Shown piece by piece: positions 47,691-55,978 of a DNA stretch of 64,000 nucleotides. The notes under the pieces are model-generated. The model was not told the DNA's origin. It ran no database searches and saw only the letters and a program-made list of their open reading frames with translations. Both the position numbers and the translations under genes were made by a program. Within the stretch, counting starts at the first letter, position 1, and the number at the start of each line of letters is the position of its first letter. The DNA lies in assembly GCF_024320865.1 (NCBI RefSeq), contig NZ_JANDBD010000008.1, positions 248,001-312,000 of the forward strand, read 5' to 3'. The DNA is from Mycolicibacterium arenosum. GTDB taxonomy: Bacteria > Actinomycetota > Actinomycetes > Mycobacteriales > Mycobacteriaceae.

Positions 47691-49055
47691 TTGCGCCCAT
47701 ATCACGTGGCGATCGTCGGTTCCGGCCCTTCTGGCTACTTCGCAGCGGCATCGTTGCTCAAACACGCGGATTCCGAAGGGGGCCGCGACGTTCGCATCGA
47801 CATGCTGGAGATGCTGCCGACTCCGTGGGGTCTGGTGCGGTCCGGCGTGGCCCCCGACCATCCGAAGATCAAGACCATCAGCGCGCAGTTCGACAAGATC
47901 TCGCACGATGACCGGTTCCGGTTCTTCGGCAACATCCGGATCGGCGAGCACGTGCAGGCCGAGGAACTGGCGCAGCGCTACGACGCCGTGGTGTACGCGA
48001 TCGGCGCGCAGTCGGACCGCCCGCTCGGCATACCCGGCGAGGATCTCGACGGCAGCGTCGCCGCCGTCGACTTCGTCGGTTGGTACAACGCGCACCCGCA
48101 CTTCGAGGAGATGGCGCCCGACCTGTCGACCGGCCGCGCCATCGTGGTGGGCAACGGCAACGTCGCCCTGGACGTCGCGCGCATCCTCGTCAGCGATCCC
48201 CGCGAACTCGCGAAGTCCGACATCGCGAACCACGCATTGGAGGCCCTGCACTCAGAGGGGGTTGAAGAGGTCGTCGTGATCGGCCGCCGCGGACCGCTGC
48301 AGGCCACGTTCACCACGCTCGAACTGCGCGAGTTGGGCGACCTCGAGGCCATGGCGGACGTCGACGTCGTCGTCGACCGCGCGGACTTCGACGCCATCAC
48401 CGACGAACAGCTCGACGCCGCGGGCAAGACGGTGAAGCAGAACGTCAAGGTGATGCGCGGCTATGCGGAGACGGAACCGCGAGGAGCCAAGCGCCGCATC
48501 GTGTTCCGCTTTCAGACCTCTCCGGTGGAGATCAAGGGCGACGGGCGTGTCGAGTCGGTGGTGCTCGGCCGCAACGAACTCGTCGACGACGGCGGCCGCA
48601 TCGTCGCCAAGGACACCGGCGAGCGCGAGGAGCTGCCCGCCCAGCTGATCGTGCGGGCCGTCGGCTACCGGGGCATCCCGACGCCGGGTCTGCCGTTCGA
48701 CGACCGGTCGGGCACCATCCCGCACACCGACGGGCGCGTCGAGGGCAGCGCCAACGAGTACGTCGTCGGCTGGATCAAACGCGGACCGTCGGGCGTGATC
48801 GGCAGCAACAAGAAGGACTCGGCCGACACCGTCGCCACGCTGCTCGCGGACCTCGAGGGACGCGAGCTCGTCGACCTGGCCGACTACCACTCGGAGGCAC
48901 TGGTCGAGTGGCTGCTGTCCCGTCAGCCCAAGCTGGTCACCGACGACCACTGGAAGCTGATCGACGCGCACGAACGGTCGACCGGCGAGCCGCACGGTCG
49001 TCCACGCGTGAAGTTGACCAGCGTGGCGGAGCTATTGCGGATCGGCCACGGCTGA
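47691..49055 (+). CDS. fprA: NADPH-ferredoxin reductase FprA
   Basis: Flavoprotein of 454 residues close to M. tuberculosis FprA (Rv3106). It has the FAD-binding VAIVGSGPSGYFAAASLL at its start, LPTPWGLVRSGVAPDHPKIK, the NADPH-binding VVGNGNVALDVARIL, and a conserved VGWIKRGPSGVIGSNKKD near the end. It reduces ferredoxin for P450s and other iron-sulfur partners. The start is taken as TTG 47691 because it aligns with the MRPY start of the family; upstream in-frame TTG 47655 and GTG 47661 exist. It lies divergent from prfB. Confidence 0.95.
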   Translation: MRPYHVAIVGSGPSGYFAAASLLKHADSEGGRDVRIDMLEMLPTPWGLVRSGVAPDHPKIKTISAQFDKISHDDRFRFFGNIRIGEHVQAEELAQRYDAVVYAIGAQSDRPLGIPGEDLDGSVAAVDFVGWYNAHPHFEEMAPDLSTGRAIVVGNGNVALDVARILVSDPRELAKSDIANHALEALHSEGVEEVVVIGRRGPLQATFTTLELRELGDLEAMADVDVVVDRADFDAITDEQLDAAGKTVKQNVKVMRGYAETEPRGAKRRIVFRFQTSPVEIKGDGRVESVVLGRNELVDDGGRIVAKDTGEREELPAQLIVRAVGYRGIPTPGLPFDDRSGTIPHTDGRVEGSANEYVVGWIKRGPSGVIGSNKKDSADTVATLLADLEGRELVDLADYHSEALVEWLLSRQPKLVTDDHWKLIDAHERSTGEPHGRPRVKLTSVAELLRIGHG

Positions 49056-49079
49056 CGGCCCGTCTACGCTCGCGCCGGG

Positions 49080-49448
49080 TTACGAGTACGGCGGCGGGGG
49101 TGGCGGCGGAGCGTCCATCGGGGGCGCTTCGGGCGGCGCGAAGTTCCAGTTGTCGGGGTTCTTCGGCGAGTAGACGACGGGAATCAGATCGCCCATCGAC
49201 GGCCACTGACTGACGTCGATCGCCATCCGCGCGTAGACGTGGTGCTCGTTGACCGTCGGCCCGGTGATGACGCCGCTGATCGTGACGAACTGCTCGCCCA
49301 CCTCGTCGGGCTTGGGGCTGATGCCGGTGATCAACAACGTGCCCTGTGCGCGTTCGCCACGGGGACCGCCCTTTCGGAACCGCGGGGCAAGCAGCAGGAC
49401 CAGGCCACCGACGAGCAGCAACACCAAGAAGAACTCCACGCAGTCCAT
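49080..49448 (-). CDS. Hypothetical membrane-anchored protein
   Basis: Protein of 122 residues with one N-terminal hydrophobic helix (about 6-22), a beta-rich middle (LLITGISPKPDEVGEQFVTISGVITG, then HVYARMAIDVSQWPSMGDLIPVVYSPKNPDNW) and a proline-rich tail of seven consecutive prolines. No family was recognised. It appears between fprA and hisN on the opposite strand to both. Its function is unknown, but a single-pass anchor with a small beta domain is a reasonable reading. Confidence 0.75.
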   Translation of the reverse strand: MDCVEFFLVLLLVGGLVLLLAPRFRKGGPRGERAQGTLLITGISPKPDEVGEQFVTISGVITGPTVNEHHVYARMAIDVSQWPSMGDLIPVVYSPKNPDNWNFAPPEAPPMDAPPPPPPPYS

Positions 49449-49463
49449 GGTAGAGATTGGGCC

Positions 49464-50243
49464 ATGAGCACCCCCGTCTCCGACGATCTAGCGCTTGCCC
49501 TGCGACTCGCCGACCAGGCCGATGCCGTCACGATGGAGCGGTACGGCGCCCTGGACCTGCGCGTCGAAACGAAGCCGGACCTGACCCCGGTCACGGACGC
49601 CGACCAGGCCACCGAGGACGCGCTGCGCACCACCCTGTCGGAGCATCGGCCGGGCGACGCGTTGCTGGGCGAGGAGTTCGGTGGCTCAGCCGTTTTCGCC
49701 GGCCGGCAGTGGGTGCTCGACCCCATCGACGGCACGAAGAACTTCGTGCGCGGCGTTCCGGTGTGGGCCACGCTCATCGCCTTACTCGACGACGGCGTCC
49801 CCCGGGTCGGCGTCGTCAGCGCGCCCGCGCTCGGCCGCCGGTGGTGGGCTGGAAACGGCGAGGGTGCGTTCACGTCGTTCGGCGGGTCGACCCGGCGCAT
49901 CTCCGTTTCCGCGGTAAACGAACTCGGTTCCGCCAGCTTGTCTTTCGCCGACCTGACCACTGGGTGGGACGACCGCCGCGATGCGTTCCTCGACCTCACC
50001 GACGCCGTCTGGCGGGTGCGCGCGTACGGGGAGTTCTGGTCCTACTGCCTCGTCGCAGAGGGCGCCGTCGACATCGCCGTCGAGCCCGAACTGAAGGTGT
50101 GGGACATGGCCCCGCTCGACGTCCTGGTGCGCGAGGCGGGCGGCCGGTTCACCAACCTGGCGGGCGAACCCGGCCCACACGGCGGTAACGCGGTGGCCAC
50201 GAACGGTTTGCTGCACGACGCGGTGCTGGCCCGTCTGGCGTAG
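49464..50243 (+). CDS. hisN: Histidinol-phosphatase, inositol-monophosphatase family
   Basis: Protein of 259 residues of the inositol-monophosphatase family, with EEFGG, WVLDPIDGTKNF (metal-binding) and WDMAPLDVLVREAGG. It corresponds in length and neighbourhood to M. tuberculosis Rv3137, shown to be the histidinol-phosphatase of histidine biosynthesis. The assignment relies on that synteny; the family also includes inositol and fructose phosphatases. ATG 49464 lies 16 bases from the divergent membrane protein gene. Confidence 0.85.
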   Translation: MSTPVSDDLALALRLADQADAVTMERYGALDLRVETKPDLTPVTDADQATEDALRTTLSEHRPGDALLGEEFGGSAVFAGRQWVLDPIDGTKNFVRGVPVWATLIALLDDGVPRVGVVSAPALGRRWWAGNGEGAFTSFGGSTRRISVSAVNELGSASLSFADLTTGWDDRRDAFLDLTDAVWRVRAYGEFWSYCLVAEGAVDIAVEPELKVWDMAPLDVLVREAGGRFTNLAGEPGPHGGNAVATNGLLHDAVLARLA

Positions 50244-50289
50244 TAGCGCGCGTAACGCGAATGTGACGTTCGCAACAGGATCGCAGAAC

Positions 50290-50305
50290 CTTACTCCAGA
50301 GTAAG
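50290..50305. promoter_or_regulatory. Palindromic operator in front of fadE24
   Basis: CTTACTCCAGAGTAAG has perfect 7-base arms (CTTACTC, GAGTAAG) around a 2-base centre and overlaps a TAAGAT -10-like element at 50302-50307. It looks like a repressor operator. The likely regulator family is TetR, but the regulator is not in the window. Confidence 0.65.
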
Positions 50306-50348
50306 ATACGGTCGTGAGGCACTGCCCCAACGACTCGAGGCTGCGAAC

Positions 50349-51746
50349 ATGACCAACACCCTGCCGTCGAAGAACGAATCGACGCGGCGCCCGCGACGCT
50401 CCGGACACGAGAGCGCCGTCGGACTGCAGAAGCACAAGCGGACGGCGACCGACATCGGTTTGGCGCTGATCACGCCCATCGTCGGCCAGGAGTTCCTCGA
50501 CCGCTACGGCCTGCGCGACCCGCTGAACAAGGGCCTGCGCTACGGCGTCAAGACGGCGTTCTCCACCGTGGGCGCCACCACGCGTCAGTTCAAGCGCGTG
50601 CAGAGCCTCGGCAAGCCCGCCACCCGACTCAAGGCCAGCGGAGCCGACTACTTCGACCTGACGCCCGACGACGACCAGAAGATGATCGTCGAGACCGTCG
50701 AGGAGTTCGCCGAGGAGATCCTGCGACCGGCCGCCCACGACGCCGACAACGAGGCGACCTACTCCCCCGACCTGATCGGCAAGGCCGCGGAACTCGGCAT
50801 CACCGCCATCAACGTCCCCGAGGACTTCGACGGCATCGCCGAACACCGTTCGACGGTCACCAACGCCCTCGTCGCCGAGGCAGTCGCGTACGGCGACATG
50901 GGCCTGGCGCTGCCGATCCTCGCGCCCGGCGGCGTCGCCTCCGCGCTCACCCACTGGGGCAGCGCGAGCCAGCAGGCCACCTACCTGCCCGCCTTCGCGA
51001 GCGAACGGGTCCCCCAGGCCTGCGTCGCGATCGCCGAACCGCACGCGCTGTTCGACCCGACCGCTCTGCGCACCACCGCCGTGCGCACGCCGAGCGGCTA
51101 CCGCATCACCGGTGAGAAGTCCCTGGTGCCGGCCGCCGCGGACGCCGAGATCTTCGTCGTCGCAGCACAACTCAACGGGAAACCGGCGCTGTTCATCGTC
51201 GAGTCCGCTTCCGAGGGCATCTCCGTCACCGCCGATCCCAGCATGGGCATCCGCGCCGCCGCGCTCGGCCGCGTCACGTTCGACAACGTCGCGGTGCCGC
51301 TGCACAACCGGCTCGGCGAGGACGAGGCCACCGACCTGGATTATTCGGAAGCCATCGCCCTGGCCCGATTGGGTTGGGCCGCAATGGCTGTCGGCACGGC
51401 GCACGCAGTGCTCGACTACGTCGTCCCGTACGTCAAGGAGCGCGAGGCGTTCGGCGAGCCGGTGGCCCGTCGCCAGGCCGTCGCGTTCATGTGCGCCGAT
51501 ATCGCCACCGAACTCGACGGCCTGCGCCTGGTCACCTGGCGCGGCGCCGCGCGCGCCGAGCAGGGCTTGACGTTCGCCCGCGAGGCCGCGCTGGCCAAGC
51601 GGCTGGCCTCCGACAAGGGCATGCGCATCGGCCTCGACGGCGTGCAGTTGGTCGGCGGCCACGGCTACACCAAGGAACACCCCGTCGAACGCTGGTACCG
51701 CGATCTGCGCGCGCTCGGCGTCGCCGAAGGCGTCGTCGTCCTCTAA
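50349..51746 (+). CDS. fadE24: Acyl-CoA dehydrogenase FadE24
   Basis: Protein of 465 residues, syntenic with Rv3139 (about 468). An extra N-terminal extension of about 95 residues precedes the dehydrogenase fold (DDDQKMIVETVEEFAEEIL), as in FadE24. Inside are the VPEDFDG, CVAIAEPHALFDPTAL and GGHGYTKEHPVERWYRDLR segments. It likely pairs with FadE23 as a heteromeric enzyme oxidising an acyl-CoA. The pair is known to be induced by isoniazid in M. tuberculosis; the operator upstream is a candidate control site. The gene starts at ATG 50349. Confidence 0.9.
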   Translation: MTNTLPSKNESTRRPRRSGHESAVGLQKHKRTATDIGLALITPIVGQEFLDRYGLRDPLNKGLRYGVKTAFSTVGATTRQFKRVQSLGKPATRLKASGADYFDLTPDDDQKMIVETVEEFAEEILRPAAHDADNEATYSPDLIGKAAELGITAINVPEDFDGIAEHRSTVTNALVAEAVAYGDMGLALPILAPGGVASALTHWGSASQQATYLPAFASERVPQACVAIAEPHALFDPTALRTTAVRTPSGYRITGEKSLVPAAADAEIFVVAAQLNGKPALFIVESASEGISVTADPSMGIRAAALGRVTFDNVAVPLHNRLGEDEATDLDYSEAIALARLGWAAMAVGTAHAVLDYVVPYVKEREAFGEPVARRQAVAFMCADIATELDGLRLVTWRGAARAEQGLTFAREAALAKRLASDKGMRIGLDGVQLVGGHGYTKEHPVERWYRDLRALGVAEGVVVL

Positions 51747-51794
51747 CGGCGTCCACGAACCCGCCGAATACTTCTGAGAACGGAAAACCCAGTC

Positions 51795-53009
51795 ATGGCA
51801 ATCAATCTGGAAATACCCAAGAAGCTGCAGGCCGTCATCGAGAAGGGCCACCAGGGCGCGGCCGAGATGATCCGGCCGATATCGCGCAAGTACGACCTGG
51901 CCGAGCACGCCTACCCCGTCGAACTCGACACGCTGTCCACCCTGTTCGAGGGCATCTCGGAGGCCAAGACGATCTCGTTCGCCGGGGCCGACGCCTTCCA
52001 CGGCGGCGACGACAACGACAAGAAGTCGAATGTCAACGGCTCCAACATGTCCGCGCTGCTGAACGCGGTCGAGATCAGCTGGGGTGACGTCGCGCTCCTG
52101 CTGTCGGTCCCCTATCAGGGGTTGGGCAACGCGGCCATCTCGAGTGTCGCCACCAAGGAGCAGCTCGAGCGGTTCGGCAAGGTGTGGGCCGCCATGGCGA
52201 TCACCGAGCCCGGCTTCGGCTCCGACTCGGCAGCGGTGTCCACCACGGCCAAGCTGGAGGGCGACGAGTACGTCATCAACGGCGAGAAGATCTACGTCAC
52301 CGCCGGTTCGCGGGCCACTCACATCGTGGTGTGGGCGACGCTGGACAAGGCGCAGGGGCGGGCGGCCATCAAGTCCTTCGTGGTGCCGCGCGAGCACCCC
52401 GGCGTCACCATCGAGCGCCTCGAGCACAAGCTCGGCATCAAGGCCTCCGACACCGCGGCCATCCGCTTCGACAACGTCCGGATTCCCAAGGAGAATCTGC
52501 TCGGTAGCCCGGAGATCCAGACCGACAAGGGCTTCGCGGGCGTCATGCAGACGTTCGACAACACCCGGCCGCTCGTCGCCGGGATGGCCGTGGGCGTGGC
52601 TCGCGCCGCGCTCGAGGAACTGCGCACCATCCTCACCGACGCCGGCATCGAGATCTCCTACGACAAACCCGCTCACGCCCAGAGCGCCCCGGCCGCGGAG
52701 TTCCTGCGCATGGAGGCCGACTGGGAGTCGAGCTACCTTCTGACGGTGCGCTCGGCGTGGCAGTCGGACAACAAGATCCCCAACTCCAAGGAAGCGTCGA
52801 TGGGCAAGGCCAAGGCGGCCAGAGTCGCCAGCGACATCACGCTCAAAGCCGTCGAGATCGCCGGTACCACCGGCTATTCCGAGAACACGCTGCTGGAGAA
52901 GTGGGCCCGCGACAGCAAGATCCTCGACATCTTCGAGGGCACGCAGCAGATTCAGCAACTCGTCATCGCACGCCGCCTGCTGGGTCTGTCCTCAGCCGAG
53001 CTGAAGTAG
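51795..53009 (+). CDS. fadE23: Acyl-CoA dehydrogenase FadE23
   Basis: Acyl-CoA dehydrogenase of 404 residues, corresponding to Rv3140. Motifs are AMAITEPGFGSDSAAVSTTA, the flavin-contacting YVTAGSRATHIVVWA, FDNTRPLVAGMAVGVARAAL and, at the C-terminus, ILDIFEGTQQIQQLVIARRLLG with the catalytic-position Glu. It starts 48 bases after fadE24 and probably forms a heteromer with it. Substrate not visible. Confidence 0.92.
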   Translation: MAINLEIPKKLQAVIEKGHQGAAEMIRPISRKYDLAEHAYPVELDTLSTLFEGISEAKTISFAGADAFHGGDDNDKKSNVNGSNMSALLNAVEISWGDVALLLSVPYQGLGNAAISSVATKEQLERFGKVWAAMAITEPGFGSDSAAVSTTAKLEGDEYVINGEKIYVTAGSRATHIVVWATLDKAQGRAAIKSFVVPREHPGVTIERLEHKLGIKASDTAAIRFDNVRIPKENLLGSPEIQTDKGFAGVMQTFDNTRPLVAGMAVGVARAALEELRTILTDAGIEISYDKPAHAQSAPAAEFLRMEADWESSYLLTVRSAWQSDNKIPNSKEASMGKAKAARVASDITLKAVEIAGTTGYSENTLLEKWARDSKILDIFEGTQQIQQLVIARRLLGLSSAELK

Positions 53010-53044
53010 GGCACCGACGCTTCCCGACGCGCTAGCGTCGGGAC

Positions 53045-54043
53045 ATGGACTCCTTTCAGGCACTGGTCGCACGACGGCACGACGACGGCATCACCACCGC
53101 CGTGGAGACACTGCGTGCTTCGGACCTGCCGCCCGGCGACGTGACGGTCCGCGTCGAGTACTCGAGCGTCAACTACAAGGACGCGCTCGCGGTCACGCCG
53201 AAGGGCGGCGTCGTGCGCGACTACCCGATCGTGCCCGGCATCGACCTGGCCGGTGAGGTCGTCGAGTCGAGTTCGCCGGACTTCGCGGTGGGCGACAAGG
53301 TCATCGCACACGGCTACGACATCGGCACGGGTAAACACGGCGGCTACGCCGAGTACGCGCGCCTACCGTCCGATCAGGTGGTTGCCGCGGGCTCGCTCAG
53401 CACGCGCGACGCCATGGGCATCGGCACCGCCGGGTTCACCGCGGCCATGAGCGTTAAGGCGTTGCTGGACTGGGGCGTTCAGCCCGACGACGGCCCCATC
53501 GTGGTCACGGGGGCCACCGGTGGCGTCGGGTCGGCGAGCATCGACCTGCTGGACGCCGCCGGCTACCTCGCCGTCGCCTCGACCGGTAAGGCGCACGTCG
53601 CCGAGGCGCTCAGGGCGCTGGGCGCGCGCGACGTCATCGGCCGACTGCCCGAGGATCCCGACGCCACGCCGCGGCCGCTGGGCAGGTCCCGCTGGGCGGC
53701 GGCGATCGACTGCGTCGGCGGGGCGACGCTGGCCGACGTGCTCAGCACGCTCCACTACGGCGGTGCGGTGGCGGCGAGCGGTCTCACGGGTGGGGTCGCA
53801 CTGCAGACCACGGTGATGCCGTTCATCCTGCGCGGGGTGGGCCTGCTGGGCATGGACTCGGTACTGCTGCCCATCGAGCGGCGGCGCGCGCTGTGGAGCG
53901 AACTCGCAGGACCGATGCGCCCCAAGCGACTCGGCAGCGTGATCCACGACGTCGACGTCAAGGACGTCGCATCGGTGATCGACGAGGTGCGGGCGGGCAA
54001 CTACCACGGCCGCGCCGTGGTCCGCGTCGCCGGCGGGTTCTAG
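53045..54043 (+). CDS. fadB4: Acrylyl-CoA-reductase-like MDR oxidoreductase FadB4
   Basis: MDR oxidoreductase of 332 residues, the AcuI/YhdH type: SSVNYKDALAVTPKGGVVRDYPIVPGIDLAGEVVES, the YAEYARLPSDQVV segment, IGTAGFTAAMSV and TGATGGVGSASIDLLDAAG. It would reduce an enoyl-CoA-type double bond with NADPH. It is the homologue of Rv3141 (fadB4) and ends the fadE24-fadE23 operon; a terminator follows at 54058. Confidence 0.9.
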   Translation: MDSFQALVARRHDDGITTAVETLRASDLPPGDVTVRVEYSSVNYKDALAVTPKGGVVRDYPIVPGIDLAGEVVESSSPDFAVGDKVIAHGYDIGTGKHGGYAEYARLPSDQVVAAGSLSTRDAMGIGTAGFTAAMSVKALLDWGVQPDDGPIVVTGATGGVGSASIDLLDAAGYLAVASTGKAHVAEALRALGARDVIGRLPEDPDATPRPLGRSRWAAAIDCVGGATLADVLSTLHYGGAVAASGLTGGVALQTTVMPFILRGVGLLGMDSVLLPIERRRALWSELAGPMRPKRLGSVIHDVDVKDVASVIDEVRAGNYHGRAVVRVAGGF

Positions 54044-54057
54044 GGCAGGACGGCAGA

Positions 54058-54085
54058 AGCCCCCGACACCGGGGTGTCGGGGGCT
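54058..54085. terminator. Intrinsic terminator between fadB4 and the mycolyltransferase gene
   Basis: Twelve-base-pair perfect stem (AGCCCCCGACAC and complement) with a 4-base loop. It lies between convergent genes, 14 bases after the fadB4 stop and 30 bases from the other stop, so it may work in both directions. Confidence 0.85.
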
Positions 54086-54115
54086 CCTATGCGGTGCATG
54101 TTGGTGCAGCCGCTA

Positions 54116-55090
54116 CTAGCCGATCAGAACCCGCTGCAGGTCGGGCTTCATCTGCTGGAGCTGAGCGCCCCAGTAGGCCCACGCGTGGGTTCCGTTGTCC
54201 GGGAAGTTGAACACGCCGTTCTTACCACCAGCGGCGATGTAGTTGTCCTGGAACGTCCGGTTGGTGCGGATGGTCAGGCCCTCGAGGAACTTGGCCGGGA
54301 CGTCGCCGCCACCGAGTTCGCTGGGCTTGCCGTTACCGCAGTACACCCAGAGGCGGGTGTTGTTGGCGACCAGCTGCGGGATCTGGACCATGGCGTCGTT
54401 GTACTTCCACGCCGGGTCGGTCTCGGCCGGGCCCCACATGTCGTTGGCCTTGTAGCCACCGGCGTCACCCATCGAGATGTTGATCAGGAAGGGCCACCAA
54501 CCCTCGGAGGGGTTGAGGAAGCCGGACATGGAGCCCGCGTAGATGAACTGACCGGGGTGGTGTGCCGCCAGCGTCAGCGCCGAGCCGCCGGCCATCGACA
54601 GACCGATGGCGGCGCTGCCCGTGGACTTGACGCCGTTGTTGGCCGCCAGGTAGCTCGGGAGTTCCTGAGTCAGGAAGGTCTCCCAGTTGTAGGTGAGGCA
54701 GCCGGCCTTGCCGCATGCCGGCTTGTACCAGTTGGCGTAGAAGCTGGACTGGCCACCGACGGGCATCACGACGGACAGGCCCGAGTCGAGGTACCACTCG
54801 AACGCCTGGGTCTCGATGTCCCAGCCGTTGAAGTCGTCGCGGGCCCGGAGGCCGTCGAGCAGGTAGACGGCGGGCGAGTCGGGGCCGCCGCTCTGGAACT
54901 GCACCTTGATGTCACGGCCCATGGAGGGCGACGGCACCATCAGATACTCGACCGGCAGACCGGGGCGAGAGAACGCCCCCGCGGTCGCACTTCCGCCGAA
55001 CAGGCCGATAAGGCCCGGCAGCAGGAGCGTCGCCAGCGTCGCACCCATGATTCGGCGCGCCCAGCGGCCGCGAATTCTGTCAACGAACAT
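54116..55090 (-). CDS. Antigen 85-type mycolyltransferase
   Basis: Secreted protein of 324 residues of the antigen 85 family, which transfers mycolates onto trehalose and arabinogalactan. After a signal peptide (to about residue 40, GGSATAGAFSRPG), the mature part shows VEYLMVPSPSMGRDIKVQFQSGG, YLLDGLRARDDFNGWD, the nucleophile in AIGLSMAGGSALTL, and VFNFPDNGTHAWAYWGAQLQQM with the catalytic His. Only two cysteines pair (CGKAGC). Mycobacteria have several copies (fbpA, B, C); which this is cannot be told. Start is ATG 55090. Confidence 0.93.
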   Translation of the reverse strand: MFVDRIRGRWARRIMGATLATLLLPGLIGLFGGSATAGAFSRPGLPVEYLMVPSPSMGRDIKVQFQSGGPDSPAVYLLDGLRARDDFNGWDIETQAFEWYLDSGLSVVMPVGGQSSFYANWYKPACGKAGCLTYNWETFLTQELPSYLAANNGVKSTGSAAIGLSMAGGSALTLAAHHPGQFIYAGSMSGFLNPSEGWWPFLINISMGDAGGYKANDMWGPAETDPAWKYNDAMVQIPQLVANNTRLWVYCGNGKPSELGGGDVPAKFLEGLTIRTNRTFQDNYIAAGGKNGVFNFPDNGTHAWAYWGAQLQQMKPDLQRVLIG

Positions 55091-55238
55091 CAATCAAAAT
55101 CCCATTCAGTTCCGGTTACGTATCCCTTGTCACGTCCACGATCGGTGATCGCACATGCGGCGGACGGTATGCACCATCCAACCACGCCCGCCCGACACCC
55201 CGACGTTTGGGCGGACCAGAGATTCAGTTGTTTCACCG

Positions 55239-55303
55239 GTGAGTAAAACACGGTCACGCGCCCGGGAGAAACCCGAGAGCAGCCGAATTCACCGTTTACT
55301 CAC
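55239..55303. repeat. Inverted repeat in the mycolyltransferase/TetR intergenic region
   Basis: GTGAGTAAA (55239-55247) and its exact reverse complement TTTACTCAC (55295-55303) are separated by 47 bases. A perfect palindrome TCACCGGTGA spans 55233-55242. Both could be regulator sites for either divergent gene. Confidence 0.5.
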
Positions 55304-55364
55304 ACTCGCCGAAACCGCGGACGTCGCCATCGGCCCAGGTCCGCGGCCCCGTAGGCTGCCGGGT

Positions 55365-55943
55365 ATGGCGAGCACCCGCGGTTCCGCCGGCAAACGAATC
55401 TCACACCGTGTCGGCGTCGACGACTGGATCCGGGCGGGCTACGCGATTCTCGCCGAGGAGGGCATCAAGGCGCTCAAGATCGACCGCCTTTGCGAGCGCC
55501 TGGGCGTGACGAAGGGCAGCTTCTACTGGCACTTCGACGGGATGCCGAGTTATCGGTCGGCCCTCATCGCCGCCTGGGCGGACCTGCGTGACGAGGATCG
55601 ACTCGATTTCGACGACATGGGCGACCTGTCGCCGCGCGAAAGGCTGGCGGCAATGATGTCGTCGCTGATGAGCCCCCGGCACTGGACGCTCGAGCGGGCC
55701 ATGCGCGAGTGGGCGCGATCGGACCCCGCCGTCGAGGACAGTGTCCGGGAATCCGATCGGCGTGTCGTGGCCGCCGTTCGGCAGGCGTTCCTCGACTACG
55801 GCTTCGACACCGAGGAGGCCGATCTGCGTGCGAACGCGACGTTCGCGGCGGGAATCGGCTTCCTCCACCTCTCCGGCCCCACACCGAGCCCACGGGAGGC
55901 CGCTCGCGGCGACCGCTTCCTTGAGTTGATGCTGGCCCGCTAG
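55365..55943 (+). CDS. TetR-family regulator of the catabolic cluster
   Basis: TetR protein of 192 residues. The N-terminal helix-turn-helix is VDDWIRAGYAILAEEGIKALKIDRLCERLGVTKGSFYWHF, followed by a ligand-binding helical domain without distinctive motif. It starts ATG 55365, chosen because earlier in-frame starts give no homology. A palindromic operator lies just beyond its stop (55948-55965), upstream of the flavin monooxygenase-like gene, so it probably represses the cluster downstream. The effector is unknown. Confidence 0.85.
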   Translation: MASTRGSAGKRISHRVGVDDWIRAGYAILAEEGIKALKIDRLCERLGVTKGSFYWHFDGMPSYRSALIAAWADLRDEDRLDFDDMGDLSPRERLAAMMSSLMSPRHWTLERAMREWARSDPAVEDSVRESDRRVVAAVRQAFLDYGFDTEEADLRANATFAAGIGFLHLSGPTPSPREAARGDRFLELMLAR

Positions 55944-55947
55944 ATTT

Positions 55948-55965
55948 CCATACTAAAAAGTATGG
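55948..55965. promoter_or_regulatory. Palindromic operator upstream of the flavin-monooxygenase gene
   Basis: CCATACTAAAAAGTATGG has perfect 7-base arms around a 4-base spacer, starting 4 bases after the TetR stop and ending 13 bases before the next ATG. Size and layout fit a TetR site. Confidence 0.7.
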
Positions 55966-55978
55966 TAGCGTCGCCCGC

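Noticed and set aside
49782..52958. A very long minus-strand open frame (over 1000 codons) opposite hisN, fadE24 and fadE23
   Set aside because: The plus-strand proteins are full, recognised family members. The minus frame gives an Arg/Gly/Val-rich product without any motif, as expected from high third-position GC.
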